Of a stretch of 64,000 nucleotides of DNA, positions 44,471 to 57,425 are shown in pieces. The notes below the pieces were generated by a model. That model was not told where the DNA came from. It searched no databases and was given only the letters and a program-made list of their open reading frames with translations. Source of the stretch: Telmatactis stephensoni (taxonomy: Eukaryota > Cnidaria > Anthozoa > Actiniaria > Isophelliidae). Location: the NCBI GenBank assembly GCA_029948255.1, contig JALIZF010001267.1:124001-188000 (forward strand), read 5' to 3'. The position numbers and the translations under genes were made by a program. The stretch's first letter is position 1. Each line of letters starts with the position of its first letter.

Positions 44471-47400
44471 TCAGTTTTCCAAAGAACTGGTGTCTAGTAA
44501 ATGCCTGATCTCATCACGTGACTTGAAACAAGAACGCGTGACGAAACTCCAGGCTTTGACAACAAGTCGAACAAGCTGAGAAACCATGACCACGGCTACA
44601 ACAATGCAACAAAGTACTGGAAGCACAGATAAAATTATGACTTGAATCCAGTTTAAAACGTCTACAGTTGACTTGAGTGGACCTTGTGGAACTTGACCAG
44701 TGGAAAGAAAACTGGCGTTGAAGGTATTTATTGTTGCTATGACAACTAAGGCACTCAAAGAAACCATCTCAGCGATGTTGCTTGCTGGGCTACGGAATGG
44801 ACGTACCATGGAGTGATGGAGAAGTATAAAGACACAGGAACTAGTAAGTAAACATTCCTTTGAAAGAGGATCAGTGACAAAAGTAGAGATTATGATGAGA
44901 ACCAGACGTCTGAATATCAGGATACTTTCCCAGTAGATAGCGCCCGTAGTATTGTCTTGCGGTTGACGAAATGGACCGTACAGGACGGCAATGACTGACG
45001 ATATCCACTCAGAAGGATCTGGTCTTTGTTCTTTACGTCCACACAAAAAGCTCATGAATTTATACATCAGATAGGGTAAGGGAAGAGCACAAGCAACGAA
45101 GAACTCCTTGACAGAAATTGAACCTTCATAAAGCCATTTGGATCCCAGCGCTAAGGTAACGATGAAAGGAACAACTGATACGACCACAAACACCATCAAC
45201 ACATACTGCCACCATTGGTAACACAACACGTTACCAGCAATGAACAACCGCTTCTCTTCACCAAGTGACGTACAACGCAAGAGTTTGAGGGCTGTTTTGG
45301 CAAGCACGGCGTATCCTAGCAACAGCGTCTCCAAGACAGCACCAAGATAAGGTCCAAGTGATGGAGGAAATGCTGACCTACACTTGTTTAGTAGATAATG
45401 ACAACCATAGAACAAAGCAATTGTCAACAGAACACCAAATACTGGACAAGCAAGGAACAGTTGCTTAGTTACCACAGTAAGCCCAACGAAAGGACATAGG
45501 AAACCACGTAAGGAGATGCGCATTTCAAAGTTAAAAAGTCCCATCATAGGTTGCATGAGGTACTTCTCAACAATGCTGTCGTACGAAGCGCTAATCAAAA
45601 GAATACTAACCACTTGATAAAAGTAAGAAACTATTTTTAAATAGCCACTACTATGTTTGTCCTTGGATTGGTCTTGTTCATCGTCTCGACTTGTGTTGTT
45701 TCTGAACCAGAGGATGTGACTCTTGAGCATGCACTTAAGCCTTGGCTTATAAATGAAGAACAAAGCAATCAACATCACCATGACAACGGCCACGCCCCAG
45801 AACCACATGTCTTGGCATTTGTTTCGAGGAAGGCAAGATGTCGAAAGGAGAGCTTCAGAGTAATTTTCTTTGCACTCACCGCAGAGTGGTCCAGTTCTGT
45901 TGCCTTGACAACTATTGTAATCAACAAAATCGTGTTTGTCGGGCTGTTTACAGTATCCCAATGGACAAAGAATAAATTTAAGTGCTGGTGGATTGTCTTG
46001 AACTTTGAATCCCCAAAAGTTTTGTCTTGCTGATATTTTACCTAAACAATCAGCTCCAAATGGGCATGGCAAACACTTAAAACCGCTGTCCATATTTGCT
46101 CCAAGGCTGTTGCCATGTTGTATACTGTAGGAACCAATCCCACACGGTTTACAAGAAAGCTGCATGACATTTAATGCAATAATGCACTCATGTGATGATG
46201 TTTTATGATTTCTATCGATTTGGGCTTTAAGATGATGAATATCTAATTGGCTACCAGCTGGACAAATCAGAATTGTTTCGCTTGCATTCATTTTACCAAA
46301 ATTAACATAATTGGCCTTAAATACGGTTACTAAGGATTTTGGTAACCCTAAAGCTGCCTTAATTTCCAATCTTGAATTGAATATCATTAATGGACCTCCG
46401 CTTTGGAAATCGATAAAAGATGGATTGTCATAAGTCATACTCCTTTTGGGTAGCTGTATCTTCATCGAAGAATGCTTTTGTTGAAATAACGAGTCCAGTA
46501 TTTGCAAACTGGTGGAATCTGTTTCAGGAACATAGATGTGTCCTCCTCGGATTTTAGCAAAATTGTCGATGAAAGTGCAGTTTTGTAAAGTATAGCTGCC
46601 TTTCGATAAGGTCAGTGCCCCTCCTATCATAGCAGTGTTATTGGCAAAGACTGTGTTCTTTATTGTCACGAAAGTAGTGTAATTCCACACTTCCCTGGGA
46701 AACGGGCTTTTCTGCCCCGGTTTAATACACCCAGGTTCTTTGACGGAATCGTTGGATTTGATGTTGCTGAAAATAGCTCCCCCTTGTCCTTTTGGAGTCT
46801 TATTGTCAAAAAACACACAAGACTCAATTTGTATATTGCGACGTTTGAATGCCGGTTGATTTGAGGCAATAGTTAGAGCTGCACTATAAAAATTACTCGG
46901 ACTATAGCAGTGTTTAAATGTGACATTATGAAGAAGAACATTTATAATTTGAATTGCCCCCATCACCACCAGACACCCACCACCATAAGCATTTGTAACG
47001 TTCACGGAATCAAACTCAGTGTTTTTAATTGTTAACTGTCGCAATATAGAAGCTTGCAACCAGAATGCGTTTCCGAGGTGCGGGGTTACGAGTGAGTTGT
47101 TCTTCAGTATCACATCTAAAATTGTTACTGTTGCAGTTCCACCAATGGTTAGCGCGATGCAATATACAATGGAATCATTCACAAAGTTGTCTCTAAAAAT
47201 AGTATGTTCTATGTACACCTCACTGTCATTATCTGACAACCAGGATAACACCACACCAGTTCTATTTATATATTTAGTTTGGAACTTTTCAAAAAGACTG
47301 TTTACAATGTACAGGCTGCCTTTATGTTTAGTGCCTACTATTATACCACCACACCAACTCTGGTAATTCTGAAGAAACTTTGTGTTGTTAAGAATCATAT

Positions 47401-48219
47401 CATGTTTGTAACTTACGACATAGATCATGGTAAGCACTGGAACTGGAGTTTTGCTTTCTAAGAACACAACATTCTCAAGGTGCAACGATGTAATTCCTTT
47501 AATCAAATTAATCCCTATCACACCACCTGATCCGAGGATGTTACGTGTGAAGTTGACATTTTTGAGGGTAATATGACATGACATTGACCCTGGATCGTAT
47601 TCACCTATTGACGCCACATAGATGCCGGAAGGTATGTAGTGGGTTCCCCAAGATGATTTCACTTCACTGTTCGATACAGAGATGGATATACTGTTTAATG
47701 GTGTTACTCTTCCAACAATATTCATTGTTATGCAGGAACTTACATTCACGCATAGGGAGTTATTAAACGAAAAGATAATGGCTTTTGTCTTTTGGAATAG
47801 ACTTACAGCTTGAAATGCACCAATAAATGTACAGTTATCAATAGAAAGGTTCACGTCTTCAGCAAACACATCTAGCGAATTCGAAGTGTTTAGAAATTGT
47901 AGGTTAGTTAACTTCACGTTTGTGTTGTTTTGATGGAGCTGGGACGGGAAAAATCTAATACCATACCCTTCCTGGCATTTAATGTGTGGTATTGACTGGA
48001 CACCAACAATAACCATACTCTTGTTGGAATTAATTCCCGCCCTTCGCAAAGCAGATGACTCACAAGTGTACGGAGTGGTATCTGATCCAGTACCATCAAC
48101 GTAGACATGACCTTTGTGTTGTACCCTCCATACACCCATAACGATGGTTTTACAAGGATTAGATTCTGAACCACATGACTGGCTGTCACTTCCTCTTTGT
48201 GATACATACACACGTTGAA
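44471..48219 (-). CDS. Beta-helix multi-pass membrane protein, copy 4, exon 2
   Basis: With exon 1 (51543-51639) the protein is 1281 aa, the longest complete copy. The cap, beta-helix motifs (FFDNKTPKGQGGAI, FANNTAMIGGAL, FIDNFAKIRGGHIY), Cys-rich neck and membrane part match the family. There is an insertion SLD in FLNTSNSLDVFAED. The membrane part is the most divergent of the set: KFMSFLCGRKEQRPDPSEW, DPLSKECLLTSSCVFILLHH and FRSPASNIAEM are unique to it. These differ from the other three by clustered changes rather than scattered ones. Frame intact; acceptor ACCACAG. Confidence 0.88.
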
Positions 48220-48385
48220 CTGTGGTGAAAAATGAAAGTAAATGTTTAGATTACAGCGGAACCTGCGCGATTTCGAATCTTAAAATCCGTCCAAATCCCT
48301 TCTGTTAGTCGGTTATTCATGCGAGCTCTGCATACTGGGGTTCTACCTTAGATAATACTGTAGATATGGGAATAGAAATGGTTTG

Positions 48386-48671
48386 TATAGGAAATCGCAC
48401 GATCTTGAGTACAATTTGGAATTAATAGGTACGAGTAATGTTTTGAAAGTTCTCAAAATAGGACGAGCCTTTACGCGAGTCCTATTTGAGAGTTTTCAAA
48501 ACTTTACGAGTAGCTATTGATTCTGAATTGTACAAGAAGATCGTGCGATTTTTTATTTATAATACATCATACAAAATTTCAATTAACGATTGTCGTTGCC
48601 ATAGCGACTTACTATTTAATTGTACTCCTCTTGTCCAATCAGAATCGAGTAATTTTGTATAGTGTATTATA
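48386..48671. mobile_element. Foldback-ended MITE, diverged relative
   Basis: Between flanks that are contiguous near 1110 and nearly so near 61380 lie ~286 bp: a foldback (AAATCGCACGATCTT and its inverse) followed by an end with CCAATCAGAATCGAGTAA and TGTATTATA. TATA is present at both edges. The layout (foldback one side, TCTGATTGG-type end the other) matches the 7259-8346 family, though the sequence is diverged. Confidence 0.6.
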
Positions 48672-50454
48672 AGAAATGAAATACAATTTGAATCGAGACT
48701 GAACAAAACGCTTGCTAAGCGTTAACTTGAGATATCGTCAAAATGTAGCGAGAACAAAAAAGTGGCGTGACTGTTGTTCTCAGCACATTATAACGTCATC
48801 TGTGCATCTGTTAGAGTACAGACCCACGGAAAAATAGAATCTATTTGTTTGATATAATATTCATCGAAACATTTGAATTGGAGTTTGAAAATATGGACAA
48901 AATCTGCTCTATTTATTGTTGCTATGTCGGAAATCCATTTCCCGACTCGGGAATTCCACGTTGAATTTCACTCGAAAAAAATTCAACGTGGAATTTCCTC
49001 ATCATCTAATGAATTTTCCTATAATATTCATCGAAACATTTGAACCAATCACAGTGCGCGTAACATTCAATGACGTTATCTATGCGTATGTACTGTAATC
49101 AAACATGTCTCCTCGACCAATCAGAGCTTGCGTAATTATTGTATAAAATGAGATGCCAATTATTATATAATTAGAGGTAACGCACTCGAGCGAGTGAATT
49201 ATCAGGATTTACCTGCACGAGCTCGCTAATAGTGAACGAGAAATTTTAAATACTGCCTGAGAAAATTTCGAGTTCATTGTTAGTAAACGAGTGAAGGCAA
49301 ATGCCGATAATTCACGAGCAAAGAGTGTGTTAACCTTTTTATTATTCAATTTGAATACACTGCAGAAGCACTCAAGTATGTCTGAACTGGGTCATGAAAG
49401 CGTATTTGAAAATCACCTTTAATTTTATTAATAATCCACCACGGTTAGACTAGGCACATTTTCGAAAAATCAGACACCTAGAGGCATTTTGGGGTAGAGG
49501 CTGGTAACATAACTATTCTAAACCGATTTTTCATGCTGAATGCGAATATGACTGTTACCAAGACGTATTCTGCAATCTTATACGTGTAAATGACGTATTT
49601 TGTGAATTGCTACAGTCATTTCATACTAACGGCTTTTTCATGTAATTCCAAAAGTTCCCAAACTTAAAAATAATGGCCATCGCTGGAAAGAGCACATCAA
49701 AATCAGTAAAACTGTGAAGTTTGAAGGATATAAGTTAAAAAAATCAAGGAGATACGAATTTTCAAAAAACGAAATTTTGTATGAAAACACTTACAGTTAT
49801 GCAAGAGATACAAACAAATAGTTCATCTAGCTTCTTTGCAAACCAAGCAAGACAACTTGTACACAACCAAGTACATTATTCATGATGAGTTTTTGAATGC
49901 AAAAAAAACCATCTTACTGAAAATACAAATATACACTGTAAGGTCCATGAAATACATTTTATTAGATGATGAACTTTTTCTGGACATTTTCATTTACCAA
50001 TTTCATTCAGAAAGTGTTTTCATGCAAGCAGCGAGGCCGATACTCGACAAAGCCAACTGAATTTCAACTGGCTTCAAAAACTCTCTCAAAATGGGTCAAT
50101 TTTTTCAGAAAAACTACACAAAAATATAATATAAAATACTTTCCTCACCTCATTCGCTAACACTTTAAACCAGAAAACGTTAAGTAAGTAGGTGTAAAAA
50201 GCAAATTTGCAGTCCAAAACATTCCGCCATTTATTCTCCACAAAATCAGATGTGAATGAATGCTACGCGGCGCGCTATTGGTTGAATTCTTACTTCTATT
50301 GTTTTTCTTGCATTCTCATTGGTCAAACACGAACTATCCAAATTACTCATTAATTTGGGTTGCTCAGTTTTTCTTTAGAAATCCTTAATTTGGATAGGTA
50401 GAAAAATTCAAAAGTAATTTTGTAGTTAGCTATATGGTATTTTAGGAGAATTAT

Positions 50455-51443
50455 ATAATTACAAACGTAATTAATATAGTACCAACCAAAAATCAAAGAA
50501 ATATCTATAAATTAAATAATATATTCTGACTTGCTTTGGCTAGAATTTTTGGCGGAATTTTGTACATTCAAACGGCGCGCGTTGCCAAATTTCCCTCCAT
50601 TCAAACTGAAAAGTGACTGAGTGAAGCTCTGACAAATTTAGTGTAGTAAATTGGAGGTATTTGTGTATATTATCTCAGTGGATTATAACGAAAGTCTTTT
50701 TTTCCCATTTCTGGGAGTCTAACGTTGTCAAGTGAAGAAGCCTTGACTTTATCTTTACAAATAAAAGAGCCCAAAGCTGTATTTGGTACGCGCGAAATAC
50801 AGATTCAGCCGCCATTTGCTAAACTCGTCAGCAAACTGTCAAGATTTGCCAAAATTTCACAGTATAAAATGAACAGACTCAGTTTTCCTCTTGAAAAATC
50901 CAAGCTAGCATTTGAAAACCTTGAAATTAATATATACAGTTTTATTCTCATTTGGACAGAAGTAAAAAGATAAATACAGATTTTGCTCCTAAAGATTTGA
51001 CTTCAGAAATCGTACTACATGGAAGGCTGACTGGCTGGACTCGTCAAAACTGTAAGTTTTTAAAATTTTAAGCAATTCATTTTTGATTTGGTGAACATTC
51101 CTCGCGAAAAAAACATTTTTGGTCGATCCTTAGAAATATGAAAGTTTAGAGTTTTCTTAAGCTGGAAAACAATAGTTGATCAGCGATGTCAGTGAGTGTT
51201 CGTCGATTGACCGAGTGTTCAAAGTTTTGTCGATCGAGTTGTGACAAAATTTTTCATGTATATTATTAATAAGTAATCATACGATTTCTCGTTCAATTTG
51301 GAATAAATAATTAACACTCGTGTGTTTTTCAAATATCTCAAATTGGACTCGCCCTACGGGCTTGTGCAATTTTGATAATCTTTGAAAAACACACTCGTGC
51401 AAATTGATTCCAAATTGTACCCGAAACCGTATGATTACCTATA
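50455..51443. mobile_element. Foldback-ended MITE, copy b, left-truncated
   Basis: It matches 7400-8346 over most of its length, including the terminal foldback, but the TATACATG end is missing. The short open frame at 50725-50973 is shared with copy a as sequence but not as an intact frame. Confidence 0.65.
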
Positions 51444-51542
51444 CAAATTGACGTGAGAAATCCAAGCACACTGTGGGTTAACTGTGCCGGAAAGACGACT
51501 GTGTCTCAAAGCAATACTCTTTTTCGAAAGCGATTCTTTTAC

Positions 51543-51639
51543 CTTCATCGTTTTGTGGTTGTTTTGAAGCAGTCGAGCCTGTCGGTGCTTGAGTCCACAA
51601 TGCAAGCATTATCATAGTCCACTTGTAGTAAACATACAT
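51543..51639 (-). CDS. Beta-helix membrane protein, copy 4, exon 1 (signal peptide)
   Basis: ATG at 51639 opens MYVYYKWTMIMLALWTQAPT, then GSTASKQPQNDE, ending in phase 1 at a GTAAAA donor. The leader just upstream has one change (ATCGAAATG instead of ATCAAAATG). Confidence 0.82.
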
Positions 51640-51772
51640 TTCGATTTCCTCACTGGTAAACTGCTACATTAATTGCAAGCTCTTTGGCTGTTATAAGTCA
51701 TTTGTTTTTCGTTTGCTCTCAAATCTCAAAGAAACTGAAATATTTCAGCAGACGCCTTCCTTTGCCTTCACT

Positions 51773-51934
51773 GACCCTTTGCATAATACTGCTAGTCATA
51801 TGCAGATACACCTTTTGCCTCACTTTGGCGCAGCTAAACAATGACATGGTTAATTAGGTGATTCTTTTGTTTTACTTAGCCAAAGTGAGGCCAAGGGTGT
51901 ATCTGCATAGATTAGTAGCTTTATGTAAAGGGTC
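51773..51934. mobile_element. Foldback MITE upstream of copy 4
   Basis: Second copy of the 8719-8876 hairpin, with the same arms and a 4-bp longer loop. It lies about 130-300 bp upstream of the start codon. Confidence 0.7.
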
Positions 51935-52505
51935 TATAACTTCAGTTTTGGTTTTCGTTGAAGCGAAAGTCACCAGACATGATTTTTGGGATTCGTTTCA
52001 TCGCGGCCGACGCTTATTCGACCCAAGATGCAATGACACTTATTACATCGAGCTAGCTCGATGTGTTAAAATGCAGACGGTTCGTCGTTCTTGGTCGTCA
52101 ATTTGCCTTCCGGGTTGATGACGTAGTACCAAATCGTCTTCCGGTTGTCAATCTCAAACAGCTGTATCCAATCATAGCGCTTCCTCGATGATGACGTATG
52201 TCTGGCTTAACTTAGCGATCATGCACGCCGAGTGATTCGACAGGCATACAGTCGACAGCCGTAGAAGCAGATTTGAGTCAGTGTGAAATAGTTAACTTTG
52301 TAATAGTGCAATAATGCAGACTAAAGAGTATTAATACGCTGATATCACATACAAATGAACACGCCATTCGTGGTAGGCCCACACTAAAACCTGGAGTTGT
52401 TCAGGGTAATTTTCGAAACGGGCCAGTCCTCGAATTTTTTACTGAGCAGTGATAGCAAACTTCAACTTCTTCTTATGAGATCAAAGCAATTCACATGAGC
52501 CAAAT

Positions 52506-52676
52506 ATGTCTCTAAACTTCAATAGTACTGACAAAACCATAAAAACTGATACAAAAACTGATTGTACAAATGCTGAGATGAAGAAATCAGATGCACCCGG
52601 AAGTTATGAATCTCTACAAGCAAAGGAATTACGACGAACACGAAACGAACAAGAAAGCCGCCATTCGAAGGACTGA
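52506..52676 (+). CDS. Unrecognised 56-aa reading frame
   Basis: ATG at 52506 opens MSLNFNSTDKTIKTDTKTDC and continues through PGSYESLQAKELRRTRNEQE to a stop at 52676. Composition is hydrophilic and coding-like, and about 450 bp upstream are GC-richer than the surroundings, as in a promoter or 5' UTR. The 102-codon frame at 52591-52899 overlaps it in another frame. It could be a first exon, a retroelement fragment or chance. Confidence 0.25.
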   Translation: MSLNFNSTDKTIKTDTKTDCTNAEMKKSDAPGSYESLQAKELRRTRNEQESRHSKD

Positions 52677-52899
52677 GCTACAGGTCAATTTGGTTAATCA
52701 ATATTTGAAATCATTTGTTCTAGCCAATATTTGGATCCTTTTATTTATTTTAACTTATAGAGAATCACGTGGCAAGGTTTTTATGGCGTTTACAGTATCG
52801 TTGCAACTGATTTTGAGTATAGCTTTGAAATTGGAAAACGAAATTTTAGCATTATATAGCGCAAATATTCCATATATATATATAATCAAATGCGCTTAG

Positions 52900-53017
52900 A
52901 GTTTGTTAGTAGTAAGGACAGTCTGTTGTACCGGGAGACAATCCCCTACTCTTATGCGAATAGTTCAACAGGTTCTTTAATGTCCCCCATATACAGGTTA
53001 AGGAAGGGATGGAGACA

Positions 53018-53051
<34 letters not shown>

Positions 53052-53095
53052 CTGAAGGTCTAACCATTTGCAGATGTAATTACAAAGGCAGCACC

Positions 53096-53134
<39 letters not shown>

Positions 53135-53194
53135 CCGGGGCTTGAACCCACGACCTCCCGCACAACAGACCGATGAGCCAACCGGGCGACGGTT
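52900..53194 (-). mobile_element. tRNA-derived SINE
   Basis: On the minus strand the head has a pol III A box (TGGCTCATCGG, 53170-53180) and B box (GGTTCAAGCCC, 53138-53148) with the spacing of a tRNA. It is followed by a ~200-nt body (AACACTCAGGGTCTTAAAAT, then CTGAGGAGAAGGTGCTGCC) and an (AT)n tail near 52875-52900. The body recalls the conserved central domain of widespread marine-invertebrate SINEs; the family name should be checked. It is not a tRNA gene, since the acceptor stem does not close. Confidence 0.75.
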
Positions 53195-54332
53195 ATCTTT
53201 GTTCTCGGTTATTGTGTACATTGTTGACAACTTATCAAATAGTCTTCATGACTGTGATATACTCGAAAAAACTACTATTTTTTGTAATGTAAACAATTAT
53301 AATGATGTTGTTGTGTCAATTAAAGTTCAAAAATGTAGATCACGCTATGCTAAGCATTTGTATTATAAGTGTACTCGTGTTGTGTGTCGATGTCATGGTA
53401 ACAAGGTCGGGACATATACCAACGCTGGTCGGGGCTTTTCATATGATGTTTTTTTTACAAGTTACAAGTTATTTTATTGATAATTATGAATATATCATGA
53501 GTGTTACATTTTTTACACTTCACCTGTAAATATCAATGCTAATCGAGACAGGTGAAGTGATATGATATATGCATATTGGTATATAGAAATACATTTATGT
53601 AAATATGAATATATATATATATTTTTTAAGTCACAGAAACATGTCTATAATACATAACATTGGTAGACATATGGGCTTTGGTACTTGAGTGAAAGAGTGT
53701 CGTTCGAAATTCAGGATTAAAGAAGGAATTGAGACGATGGAAAGATGCAAAATGTACTGATCAGAAAACTTTGCTGATATGCTGTTCAGGCTCCATGTTG
53801 ATGTGTATATGTCCATAATTTCTTTCCATGGAATAACATAACGCTCAGTGGTTAAGTTATCGTCTATTCAGTCTATCACCTTTGGCTCCTACAACCTTTT
53901 TTGACATAGATTTACACTACCCTACTCATCTTTAAGGCAGGATAGTTCAATCCGCCGAGTGAACGGCCATAGGGGTAAGAGGAATATTAACGGTTGGTAC
54001 TAAGGGTATACTTTTGTCGTGCAAGCTCGGAATACCGGGCTTCTACAGAGTGATCTTAGATAATATTGTGGATATGGGGATAAAATTGAATTGAAATGCA
54101 ATGCAATTGAATTTTGAGACAAAATATAATGACGATTGAATAAAACGCTCGCTAAGCTTTAACTTGAGATACCGTGATTTGTATAATGTTCAGTATATTA
54201 CACGCGCGCTCTGATTGGTCGAGAACCGTGTGTGATTTCATTGATTACATCTGATGACTACAGTGCAAAAGCTAACAGTTTAACTGAAGTTTCTAAGTTG
54301 AAGAAAAGGGACAGCAAACGGTTAACTGTCCT
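53195..54332. other. Intergenic upstream of copy 4
   Basis: 53806-54332 matches 16350-16866 upstream of copy 2, so it is duplicated flank. The rest is AT-rich with a (TA)n run near 53615. No gene is seen; the frames at 53142-53529 are repeat- or chance-derived. Confidence 0.55.
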
Positions 54333-55624
<1,292 letters not shown>

Positions 55625-55651
55625 CTAAAACAAGAAAAAAAGGTTACTGAA

Positions 55652-56510
55652 GATGCAGTATCTCAAATGAAGCCATTTTTGCCAACCTCAGCTTTGGACA
55701 ACAAAGCGATTGAAAAAGATTCAAATAGTGAAGACGATGATGGTGATGCTGACTGATGCTGAAGATGAACCTTTTGACTCGTAATTTGATTGTTTTGGGA
55801 TTTTATGTTCAGTTTGTTTTCCAAATACAATACATTTGTGATAAAGCATATCTTGACCCACCCCTGATACATTGCTCATTTATTCATGACCTACCCCTTG
55901 CATGAGTCTGAAAGTTTTGTGACCCACCCCTGTTTTTCATGGCCCATCCCACCCTTTACTTTATGACAAGTCCCTTAGCTACCCCTGTTTTAGACTCCCC
56001 CTCCCCCCTCTCAATGTTCAGTAGGCCTGGGAGATTCCTGCTAGGTCCAAGACCCTTCGGCAACCAACATTGTGTCGGGTCGGGGGAGGGGAGGGTTCGA
56101 AATATATACCCATTTTGAGACCTACATGGTGGGAATTAAATCACATTGTGTCCATTTGAGAGGACAGTTTCTCAACTATTCAGCACACCGTTGTAGCTCT
56201 GTTGTTTTAATTGTAACTTTATTGAAGAAAACCATTTACTAATCTATATAAAAACCCATTTCCAAATCCATCTAGCAAGAGCACCCAGCTAGCACCCTAT
56301 TTGGGCGTATTTGCTGTGAGAAAATTCCTAACACACACGTGTTTGCCGATCAAATACTTGCATGTTTATAGGGTGTGGCATTAGATGTCCTTGCCAGATT
56401 AGATTGACATGATACATCTATAATTCTTTATTATTACCAACTATAAATATCTATCAAAAATAAGCACTTCCTAACATGCCTCTCTTCTTTGACTGAGACA
56501 TCGTCCTGAC
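55652..56510. repeat. Duplicated far 3' flank of copy 5
   Basis: Same block as 17000-17970 and 42658-43540. No gene is seen. Confidence 0.7.
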
Positions 56511-56536
56511 CTCGATGTCAGAAAATGCTGAATTTC

Positions 56537-57058
56537 AAAAACTACAAAGTTAATTTATAAGATCAAAAACTACAAAGTCTACAAGATCAATAGTGATATA
56601 GAAAGCATTTTTTGTTAACGTTACTTCTTATAAAAAGCGTTATGTTTTTCAAGTCTTTTGTTAACTTTCTTTTTTCAGTTTTGAGTTTTTCTAGTAGTTT
56701 TTCTTGTTTGGATTTTCTACAAAGTCTACAAGTTCAAAAACTACAAAGTCTACAAGATCAATAGCGATATAGAAAGCATTTTTTGTTAATGTTACTTCTT
56801 ATAAAAAGCGTTGTGTTTTTCTAGTCTTTTGTTAACGTTCTTTTTTTTCAGTTTTGAGTTTTTCTAGTAATTTTTCTTGTTTGGATTTTCTACAAAGTCT
56901 ACAAGTTCAAAAACTACGCAAAGTCTACAAGATCAATAATGATATAGAAAGCTTTTTTTAAATGTTACTTCTTATAAAAAGCGTTATGATTTTTAAGTGT
57001 TTTGTTAACGTTCTTTTTTTCAGTTTTGAGTTTTTCTAGTAGTTTTTCTTGTTTCGTG
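56537..57058. repeat. ~170-bp minisatellite, three units
   Basis: Same unit as at 17998-18692 and 43556-44087; one unit has a 2-bp insertion in CTACGCAAAGTCTACAAG. Confidence 0.8.
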
Positions 57059-57425
57059 ATTTTCCGCCTCTACAGATTGAGTTTCATTCATGACACTCGT
57101 TGAGTTGCGTAACTTGATTCAGCAAATAAGCTCCAACAAAAAAGAAGAAAAGGTTATTTTAACGTTGAGGATTCAACCAAGCTCTCGTTCTATGACGCGA
57201 TGCAACTAATTTTTCTATAGGAATTCTTTCAGTAATCCATTTCTAGTATAGGAAGGGACTTTTTTCCTTTCCTTACCAGTTTAAATACCGACCAGACACT
57301 TCGATAAGTAGAAATAAGTAATTGATAGTGCTCTTAGATAAGTATTAATCAGTGCACTTCATGTTGAAGAATAAACTACAGTTCAGTTTCGGCTGACACA
57401 ACAGTTATGTTCACGTGTTGGGAGC

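Larger units (their letters stand above)
48220..51542 (-). other. Intron 1 of copy 4
   Basis: It contains the shared block next to exon 2 with the empty TTA site (48348-48350), a small MITE (48386-48671), dispersed repeats (49139-49335 and 49445-49815) and a foldback-ended MITE (50455-51443). Two open frames at 49836-50160 show no recognisable domain and I do not call them genes. Confidence 0.65.

Noticed and set aside
53130..53194. A functional tRNA gene
   Set aside because: A and B boxes are good, but the acceptor stem does not pair and a SINE body follows directly.
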